The notes beneath the pieces were generated by a model. That model saw nothing but the letters and a program-made list of their open reading frames with translations. It searched no databases and was not told the DNA's origin. Made by a program: the position numbers and the translations under genes. Shown here piece by piece: positions 1 through 4,840 of a stretch of 6,397 nucleotides of DNA. Source of the stretch: Syntrophobacterales bacterium (GTDB lineage Bacteria; Desulfobacterota; Syntrophia; Syntrophales; JAAYKM01). Where the stretch lies: the NCBI GenBank assembly GCA_031285215.1, contig JAITWQ010000138.1, forward strand, positions 1 to 6,397. The letters run 5' to 3'. Every line of letters begins with the position of its first letter. The stretch's first letter is position 1.

Positions 1-419
1 TCTTCAGCAGCAACAGCCGATTCAAGACTGGCAAGGGCTTCTTTTTTTGCATTTAAATAAGTAGTGCAATCCTGCTGCGATGTTGCGCCTATTTTGCACA
101 AATCCACATTTCTATTATAGATGGAATTAACATTTTCACTGATTGCAACAAGCCTTTTTACCTCCGCCTTGGACTTTTTATGGTTGGAGCGAAAATCTCT
201 GTCATCCAATATGGCAAGCAAGTCGCCTTTCTTGACGAAATTACCTTCGTCAAACTGCATTTCGTTGATGACTCCCCTTACCTGAAAGCTGATGTCAACA
301 AGCCTTACATCAACATTGCCATACAGCGTTATGCTATCAGAGCTGTCTTTATGAGAAAAAATAAAGAATGCCGATACGCAGAATATCAAAATTACAGCAA
401 CAATTATTATTTTTTTCAT
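1..419 (-). CDS. HlyD-family membrane-fusion (periplasmic adaptor) protein, N-terminal part only
   Basis: The gene starts at ATG 419-417 and runs off the left edge, so 139 complete codons are visible; the family usually has about 300-350 residues. The start follows an AGGAG (428-424) four bases upstream. Residues 2-22 are a short basic start plus a hydrophobic stretch, a signal anchor for the inner membrane. Residues 33-77 (GNVDVR, then FQVRGVI, DEGNFVKKGD and LLAILDD) match the first half of the biotinyl-lipoyl-like domain of adaptors such as YbhG, HlyD and EmrA. Residues 80-139 are charged and helical, with the typical 'GATSQQD' turn (111-117), and form the start of the coiled-coil hairpin. 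Such proteins bridge an inner-membrane ABC or MFS pump to an outer-membrane channel; the partner genes would lie further left. GC is about 39% by hand count (162/420), below the neighbouring genes. Two cysteines (108, 118) lie in the hairpin. The family call is firm; the substrate and pump type are unknown. Confidence 0.88.
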   Translation of the reverse strand, partial: MKKIIIVAVILIFCVSAFFIFSHKDSSDSITLYGNVDVRLVDISFQVRGVINEMQFDEGNFVKKGDLLAILDDRDFRSNHKKSKAEVKRLVAISENVNSIYNRNVDLCKIGATSQQDCTTYLNAKKEALASLESAVAAE

Positions 420-495
420 ACTGCTCCTGTAGCTTTATATCGCGTGGATTATTAATCAAACATTTTGGGTTGCATTTACTTCATAACGTGCTGAG

Positions 496-531
496 AATCA
501 GATGATTATGATGCACATTATCAGCGATAAT
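496..531. promoter_or_regulatory. Cluster of AT-rich dyads upstream of the HlyD gene, possible operator
   Basis: Three overlapping inverted repeats sit in the 127-bp gap between the malic enzyme stop and the HlyD start. AATCA and TGATT (496-507) are separated by 2 bases. TGATTATG and CATTATCA (503-523) pair at 7 of 8 positions around a 5-bp centre. ATTATC and GATAAT (517-531) form a perfect 6-bp stem with a 3-base loop. The 503-523 dyad has the size and symmetry of a dimeric repressor site, for instance of the TetR type often linked to HlyD/ABC exporters, but no regulator gene is visible. The 517-531 stem is followed by T6 on the plus strand only, where there is no gene to terminate, so it is not a convincing terminator for malic enzyme. 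Confidence 0.3.
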
Positions 532-546
532 TTTTTGTCCTGGCCG

Positions 547-1902
547 TTAATACGCCTCTTCCTGATAAGGAGCAATGATGCCTTTGTCCATCATGAGCTC
601 CACTTCATCACGGGAACGGCGGATTTTCGCTTCCGCCATGGCGAAAAGTTCTTTTTCCGAAAAAGACAGACGGGCTACGCCCTGCTGAATGGCCATTTTG
701 GCCACGGCGACAGCCTCGCGGGGGAAAATTTCCCATTCTTCCATGGTCGGCAGGAGGTAATCTTCATGGATACCCTTATCTTCCGCGCAGCGGGCCAGCT
801 CTACTGCGGCGGCAATGCACATTTCATCTGTTATCATTCGCGCCATAACGTCAAGGGTGCCGCGGAAAATAGCCGGAAAACCGACGGAGTTATTAACCTG
901 ATTGGGGAAATCGCTTCGTCCCGTGGCGACAATGCGGGCGCCTGCTTCTTTTGCCTCCCACGGCCAGATTTCCGGCACCGGATTGGAGCAGACAAAGACA
1001 ATGGCATTGTCCGCCATCTGGCTGATCCATTTCTTTTCAATCACTCCCGGCCCCGGCTTTGACAGGGCAATGACCACATCCTGACCTTTCATGGCTTCTT
1101 CCATGCCGCCGTCACGGTTGGCCGCATTGGTGATTTCACAAAACTCCCGTTTTTCTTTGTGGGAGGGGCCGATGTCGTCCCGTTTCCGGTTTAAAATGCC
1201 TTTACTGTCCACAACGATCATCTTCTTGGGATCGGCTCCGGCCTTGAAAAGCATCCTGGCGATACAGACATTGGCCGCCCCGATGCCAATCAGCGTGATT
1301 TTCGCATCCGCCATTTTCTTGTTCACGATTTTCAGGGCGTTAATCAGTCCGGCAACAGTAACGGCGGCGGTTCCCTGCTGGTCATCATGCCAGACGGGAA
1401 TAGGCGCTTCTGCCTGGAGGCGGTCCAGAATGTAGAAACATTTCGGATTTTCAATATCCTCCAGATTGATGCCGCCAAAAGAGGGGGAGATCAATTTGAC
1501 CGTGCGAATAAATTCGTCGGGATCTTTGGTGTCCAGACAAATGGGAAAAGCATCCACACCGCCGAGATATTTGAAAATCAGGGCCTTGCCTTCCATGACG
1601 GGAAGGCCTGCCAGAGGGCCGATATCGCCCAACCCCAGCACACGGGTTCCATCCGTAACGATACCAACGGTATTTCCCTTATTTGTATAATCATAAACCT
1701 TTTCCGGATTAGCGTGTATTTCCTTGCAGGGAGCGGCAACATCCGGCGTGTACCAGATGGCAAAATCCTGCAGATTTCGAATGATACATTTGGGAACGAT
1801 TTCAATCTTTCCCTTGTAGTAAGGATGCATTTTCAGAGCGTCTTCGGCGGGTTTATTCGCTTTGGCAATTCTTTCTTCGGGATTTATCTGTTCATCAGTC
1901 AT
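547..1902 (-). CDS. Malic enzyme (malate dehydrogenase, oxaloacetate-decarboxylating)
   Basis: A 451-residue cytoplasmic enzyme that oxidatively decarboxylates malate to pyruvate and CO2 with NAD(P)+ and a divalent metal. Family motifs appear in order: catalytic Tyr51 in YTPDVAAP (51-58), VTDGTRVLGLGDIGP (82-96), catalytic Lys106 in VMEGKA, FPICLDT (119-125), metal ligands Glu148-Asp149 in NLEDI, HDDQQGTA (172-179, Asp174 likely a metal ligand), nucleotide-binding GIGAAN (206-211), SNP (306-308), ATGRSD (326-331) and PNQVNN (333-338). Length fits the small bacterial malic enzymes without a C-terminal phosphotransacetylase domain. The start at 1902 is chosen because AAGGAGG (1914-1908) precedes ATG by five bases; the frame extends to a TTG at 1968, but the added residues look unlike protein and lack this ribosome site. 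It lies 96 nt downstream of the META lipoprotein gene, on the same strand as the fumarase that makes its substrate. NAD versus NADP use cannot be settled by eye. HDDQQGTA has Gln where HDDQHGTA is more common. Confidence 0.95.
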   Translation of the reverse strand: MTDEQINPEERIAKANKPAEDALKMHPYYKGKIEIVPKCIIRNLQDFAIWYTPDVAAPCKEIHANPEKVYDYTNKGNTVGIVTDGTRVLGLGDIGPLAGLPVMEGKALIFKYLGGVDAFPICLDTKDPDEFIRTVKLISPSFGGINLEDIENPKCFYILDRLQAEAPIPVWHDDQQGTAAVTVAGLINALKIVNKKMADAKITLIGIGAANVCIARMLFKAGADPKKMIVVDSKGILNRKRDDIGPSHKEKREFCEITNAANRDGGMEEAMKGQDVVIALSKPGPGVIEKKWISQMADNAIVFVCSNPVPEIWPWEAKEAGARIVATGRSDFPNQVNNSVGFPAIFRGTLDVMARMITDEMCIAAAVELARCAEDKGIHEDYLLPTMEEWEIFPREAVAVAKMAIQQGVARLSFSEKELFAMAEAKIRRSRDEVELMMDKGIIAPYQEEAY

Positions 1903-1907
1903 TTTTG

Positions 1908-1914
1908 CCTCCTT
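1908..1914 (-). promoter_or_regulatory. Ribosome binding site deciding the malic enzyme start
   Basis: AAGGAGG, near-perfect anti-16S complement, five bases before the ATG at 1902-1900. It rules against the upstream in-frame TTG at 1968. Confidence 0.85.
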
Positions 1915-1998
1915 ATTATCACGTTTTCGCCGGCCACGTTGCTTATTACAGCCTTTCGGGAAAATCAAGAACGGACGGATAATGTTTTAGCCTGTGGT

Positions 1999-2433
1999 TC
2001 AGTGATCTTCTTTTTGCTCTTTTAAAGTTACCCTTTCCTGATCATTCGCATCAATGAGGATCAATGTCTGACCTTCTCTCCTGAATTTTTTCGTGTCTCT
2101 TACGGCCTTAAGGAAATTCTCTCCTTGATTCATTACTTCTTCCAGACATGCCATTTTGGTCATGATCATATTTTCGGAAACGATCAATGTATCCTTGTTT
2201 TCCACATAGGAAGCGCTGTACCGGTTGCAGCCGTCTGTGCCGTGTACCATACCGTCGCTGAAGGCCAGCGTTACTTGCCCGCCTTTAAGTAAATCACGGT
2301 CTGCCATGCCGGCCAGCAGCCAGCGAGTTCCTTCTAATTGGGTTGGTAAGCTGCCCTGTTGCATTACCGGTTTACAGGAAAAAATAAACATGGAAATGAC
2401 GAAAATCATACTAATTATTGTACGTGCTTTCAT
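1999..2433 (-). CDS. META-domain (HslJ-like) lipoprotein
   Basis: A 144-residue protein with a lipoprotein signal: basic start (K2, R4), hydrophobic core 6-18 and a lipobox ending at Cys20 (I-F-S-C, with an unusual Phe at -2). The +2 residue is Lys rather than Asp, so outer-membrane sorting is likely in a Gram-negative host. Residues 33-137 match the META domain: LEGTRW (33-38), VTLAFSDG (54-61), GCNRY (68-72), the T-x-MAC motif (92-96) and a C-terminal strand pattern 'LILIDAN'. The Cys69/Cys96 pair is typical of the domain. E. coli HslJ, a relative, is associated with heat-shock induction and novobiocin resistance; the biochemical role of the domain is not established. ATG 2433-2431 overlaps the fumarase beta stop as ATGA, and a strong AAGGAGG (2445-2439) lies five bases upstream inside that gene, so the start is well supported. 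No terminator hairpin follows. Confidence 0.85.
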   Translation of the reverse strand: MKARTIISMIFVISMFIFSCKPVMQQGSLPTQLEGTRWLLAGMADRDLLKGGQVTLAFSDGMVHGTDGCNRYSASYVENKDTLIVSENMIMTKMACLEEVMNQGENFLKAVRDTKKFRREGQTLILIDANDQERVTLKEQKEDH

Positions 2434-3011
2434 AGAAGCCTCCTTTCATTGTTTGCCATTGCTTCGTCCGGCAATCTCCTGTCTCTGTAGAGGTCGCCTC
2501 CGTGACAATCATTGATAACTATTAAGGGGAAATTAAGAACCTGAAGACGCATAATACCCTCGGGGCCCAAATCCTGGTAAGCAACCCAAGTGGCAGCTTG
2601 AACACACTGTGTTAATAAGGCCGCGATACCGCCTACCGCGCCGAAATAAACACCGCAGTATCGGTTTATCGCTTCCCGCACGGCAGACGAACGCATACCT
2701 TTCCCGATCATACCTTTGAGTCCCCTTTCCAAAAGTTCGGGAGTATAGGGATCCATACGGCTGCTTGTCGTTGGGCCGATAGCGCCAATCGGCATCCCCG
2801 GACGGGCCGGTGTGGGGCCGGCATAGAAGATGGTTTCTCCCTGCAGGGGGAATGGCAAAGGATTTCCTTCCCTTATGGCTTCCATCATACGATGATGAGC
2901 CGTGTCACGGGCGGAATATACGGCGCCGGTTAAAAATACACGATCGCCCGCGTGGAGGGACTTACAGACATCGCCTGTCAGGGGCGTCTTGATCGTAATG
3001 ACCTGCTCCAT
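2430..3011 (-). CDS. Class I fumarate hydratase, beta (C-terminal-domain) subunit
   Basis: A 193-residue subunit that pairs with the upstream gene to form the [4Fe-4S] fumarase interconverting fumarate and (S)-malate. In enzymes such as E. coli FumA this domain is fused to the alpha domain; here it is separate. Visible motifs are ARDTAHHR (34-41), FYAGPTP (62-68), the substrate-binding GPTTSSRMD (79-87), IGKG (102-105), GAVGGIAALL (124-133) and the C-terminal FPLIVIND (161-168) followed by GGDLY (171-175). The start at 3011 is one base after the alpha stop (TAG 3015-3013). The frame is open to 3101, but the extra codons overlap alpha and do not match the family. An AGGAGG (3029-3024) lies 12 bases upstream, longer than ideal, so translational coupling to alpha probably helps. 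L-tartrate dehydratase beta (TtdB) is a close paralogue that cannot be excluded by eye; malic enzyme nearby favours fumarase. Confidence 0.92.
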   Translation of the reverse strand: MEQVITIKTPLTGDVCKSLHAGDRVFLTGAVYSARDTAHHRMMEAIREGNPLPFPLQGETIFYAGPTPARPGMPIGAIGPTTSSRMDPYTPELLERGLKGMIGKGMRSSAVREAINRYCGVYFGAVGGIAALLTQCVQAATWVAYQDLGPEGIMRLQVLNFPLIVINDCHGGDLYRDRRLPDEAMANNERRLL

Positions 3012-3012
3012 G

Positions 3013-3864
3013 CTACAATAACGCCTCCTGATGCCGCGCCGCATGGCACTGAATCGCAACGGAAACGGGAAGACCGGCAATGTGGCATGGCCGCATATCA
3101 ATTTGCACGGCCAATGCCGTTACACAGCCGCCGTAACCCTGAGGTCCGATTCCTGTTTTATTAATCTCCGCAAGGGTTTCTTCTTCAAGCCTTCTAAGGC
3201 GTTCGTCATTGGGATTAGGAAGGCCGACAGGGCGAAGCAGGGCTTTTTTCGCCAGCAACGCCGCTTGTTCCATCGTCCCGCCGATGCCCGCCCCAACAAT
3301 AATCGGCGGACAAGGATTGGGCCCCGCCGTTTTCACCCGGTCAACGATGTATTTCTTGATACCTTCACAGCCATCAGCAGGAAGCAGCATTGCCGTTCCA
3401 CTCATGTTTTCACTGCCGCCTCCCTTGGGCATGGCAACGATTTTCAAGTGATTACCAGAAACAACATCCGTATAAATAACCGGAGGAAGGTTGTCCGTTG
3501 TGTTTGTCCGCGACAGGGGATCGCAGAGGGATTTGCGCAAATAGCCGTCGGCATAGGCAAGGCGAACTCCTTCGCTTACGGCCCCATAAAGATTCCCTCC
3601 GGTGATATGGACATCCTGCCCCAATTCCAAAAAGACAATGGCTATTCCCGTGTCCTGACAGACAGGTGTTTGGGTACGATTCGCCAGCACCTCATTTTCC
3701 AAAATCTGATCCAGAACGTATTGCCCCAAAGGGGATGTTTCATCCTGCCGTGCCCGGCAAAGGGCGGCACGAACATCATCAGTCAGAGATGTATTGGCTT
3801 TAATGAATAAATTTTTTACAGTATGGATTATTTCCCGGCAGGAAATATTCCTCAATTCGGTCAT
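3013..3864 (-). CDS. Class I fumarate hydratase, alpha (Fe-S) subunit
   Basis: A 283-residue subunit carrying the catalytic [4Fe-4S] cluster. Three cysteines fit the expected ligands: Cys69 in PVCQDTG (67-73), Cys185 in [14 protein letters not shown] (183-196) and Cys273 in QCHAARH (272-278). Their spacing (116 and 88 residues) is close to that in E. coli FumA (119 and 94). Further family blocks are [13 protein letters not shown] (89-101), the KGGGSEN loop (147-153) and GIGPQGYGG (238-246). Length is typical of the split two-subunit form. ATG 3864-3862 overlaps the recR stop as ATGA, and no good Shine-Dalgarno precedes it, so translation is probably coupled to recR. Class I enzymes are oxygen-sensitive, which suits an anaerobic host. 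TtdA-like tartrate dehydratase is the main alternative. Confidence 0.93.
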   Translation of the reverse strand: MTELRNISCREIIHTVKNLFIKANTSLTDDVRAALCRARQDETSPLGQYVLDQILENEVLANRTQTPVCQDTGIAIVFLELGQDVHITGGNLYGAVSEGVRLAYADGYLRKSLCDPLSRTNTTDNLPPVIYTDVVSGNHLKIVAMPKGGGSENMSGTAMLLPADGCEGIKKYIVDRVKTAGPNPCPPIIVGAGIGGTMEQAALLAKKALLRPVGLPNPNDERLRRLEEETLAEINKTGIGPQGYGGCVTALAVQIDMRPCHIAGLPVSVAIQCHAARHQEALL

Positions 3865-4472
3865 GACAGATCCATATCTCGGCGGAATTCAATGGATTTG
3901 GAAAGTGTCATATGGTCGGCGTACTTAAGATCTCCGCCAATGGGAACACCCATGGCGATGCGGGAAACCCGAACCGGTTTTTTTTGCATCATTTTGGTGA
4001 TGAGCAGGGCCGTGGCCTCGCCTTGAACACTGGGATTGGTAGCAATAATGACCTCTGATATGCCTCTCTGATCAATGCGGTTCATAAGCTGGAAAAGATG
4101 AAGCTGCTCCGGCCCTATGCCATCTGGTGGTGACAAGACGCCGTGTAAAACATGATATGTTCCGTGAAAACAACCGCTCTTTTCGATAGCGACCAGTACA
4201 TCCGGCTCTTCCACGACGCAAAGCTTGTCCGTCTCCCGCCGCGTATCGCGGCATACGTCGCAAAACTCCCCTTCTGCCAGGTTATAACAGGAAGAACACA
4301 GTTTTATTTTCTCTTTGACCTCAATAATGCTGTAAGCCAGCCTCCGGGCATCTTCCGGCGTGTCACGCAGGACAAACGTGGCCAGGCGGGCAGCCGTTTT
4401 TTCGCCGATACCGGGCAAGCGGCTGAATTCCGCGATTAAGCGCTGAATGGGTAAGGCGTAACCGTTTGACAT
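3861..4472 (-). CDS. recR: Recombination mediator protein RecR
   Basis: A 203-residue protein, the usual RecR length. RecR acts with RecO (and RecF) to load RecA on SSB-coated single-stranded DNA at gaps and breaks. Residues 17-30 hold the helix-hairpin-helix ([14 protein letters not shown]). A four-cysteine zinc motif follows (C59, C62, C71, C74). A Toprim domain spans about 83-175, with LCVVEEP (84-90), LSPPDGIGP (113-121), [14 protein letters not shown] (142-155) and [12 protein letters not shown] (171-182). The C-terminal [14 protein letters not shown] is the conserved tail. Gln150 replaces the Glu of E. coli RecR (NPTVEGEATA). The start at 4472 is preceded by AGGTG (4483-4479, six bases away), which overlaps the TAG stop of ybaB. 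The ybaB-recR pairing is one of the most conserved bacterial gene neighbourhoods and supports the call. Confidence 0.97.
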   Translation of the reverse strand: MSNGYALPIQRLIAEFSRLPGIGEKTAARLATFVLRDTPEDARRLAYSIIEVKEKIKLCSSCYNLAEGEFCDVCRDTRRETDKLCVVEEPDVLVAIEKSGCFHGTYHVLHGVLSPPDGIGPEQLHLFQLMNRIDQRGISEVIIATNPSVQGEATALLITKMMQKKPVRVSRIAMGVPIGGDLKYADHMTLSKSIEFRRDMDLS

Positions 4473-4481
4473 GAATTACAC

Positions 4482-4796
4482 CTAAAACATACCGGGAATA
4501 TTGAGTCCACCCGTTACCTGAGACATTTCCGCAGAAACCATTTCCTGCGCTTTGCGCATACCCTCGTTGACAGCCGCAATGACAAGATCCTGGAGCATAT
4601 CCACGTCTTCCGGGTTTACTACCTCTTTTTCGATTTTCAGCGATAAAAGTTCATTTTTACCGTTAATGATCACGGACACCATCCCCCCGCCGGAAGAGGC
4701 TTCCACCGTTTTATTGCCCATCTCATCCTGGAGCTTGGCAATTTTCTCCTGCATTTTTTTTGCCTGTTTTACAATATTGTTCAAATTTTGCATCAT
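4482..4796 (-). CDS. ybaB: YbaB/EbfC family nucleoid-associated protein
   Basis: A small DNA-binding protein of about 104 residues; family members form dimers shaped like tweezers and bind DNA, and the gene almost always lies beside recR. The N-terminal helix (NLNNIVKQAKKMQEKIAKLQ), the strand region with SGGGMVSVIINGK, the helix VDMLQDLVIAAVNEGMRKAQ and the C-terminal TGGLNIPGMF are diagnostic. Two adjacent ATGs (4796 and 4793) compete: AGGAG (4811-4807) lies 10 bases before the first, AAGGA (4805-4801) 4 bases before the first and 7 before the second. Either gives a family-like N-terminus (MMQNL or MQNL). The frame also contains an ATG at 4844 that overlaps the dnaX stop as ATGA; it would add 16 mostly basic residues not typical of the family. 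Confidence 0.95.
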   Translation of the reverse strand: MMQNLNNIVKQAKKMQEKIAKLQDEMGNKTVEASSGGGMVSVIINGKNELLSLKIEKEVVNPEDVDMLQDLVIAAVNEGMRKAQEMVSAEMSQVTGGLNIPGMF

Positions 4797-4800
4797 TGTT

Positions 4801-4811
4801 TCCTTTCTCCT
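4801..4811 (-). promoter_or_regulatory. Tandem ribosome binding sites before ybaB
   Basis: AGGAG (4811-4807) and AAGGA (4805-4801) lie side by side before the paired ATGs at 4796 and 4793. They favour these starts over the ATG at 4844, which has only a GGAG 11 bases upstream. Confidence 0.7.
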
Positions 4812-4840
4812 CATTCCCTTCTTTTTATGAAGGATACCTG

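Noticed and set aside
180..455. A 91-codon plus-strand open frame over the HlyD gene
   Set aside because: It is antisense to an adaptor with a recognisable signal anchor and lipoyl-like domain.
517..536. Rho-independent terminator after malic enzyme
   Set aside because: The 6-bp stem is AT-rich and its T run follows on the plus strand; on the minus strand, where the gene lies, A's precede the stem and no T run follows.
502..1062. A 186-codon plus-strand open frame opposite the malic enzyme 3' end
   Set aside because: Antisense shadow of malic enzyme; composition and lack of motifs argue against a real protein.
1940..1971. Sigma-70 promoter before malic enzyme (TTCTTG, 17 bp, TAATAA; or TTGATT, 17 bp, TAAGCA)
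   Set aside because: Each pairing matches consensus poorly in at least one box, and read-through from the upstream operon would suffice; kept only as a possibility.
1387..2025. A 212-codon plus-strand open frame over the malic enzyme 5' half and upstream gap
   Set aside because: Mostly antisense to conserved malic enzyme codons; no recognisable domain.
3031..3810. A 259-codon open frame on the plus strand opposite fumarase alpha
   Set aside because: It is the antisense shadow of a clearly recognisable gene; the product matches no known motif pattern and has no supporting ribosome site or neighbour.
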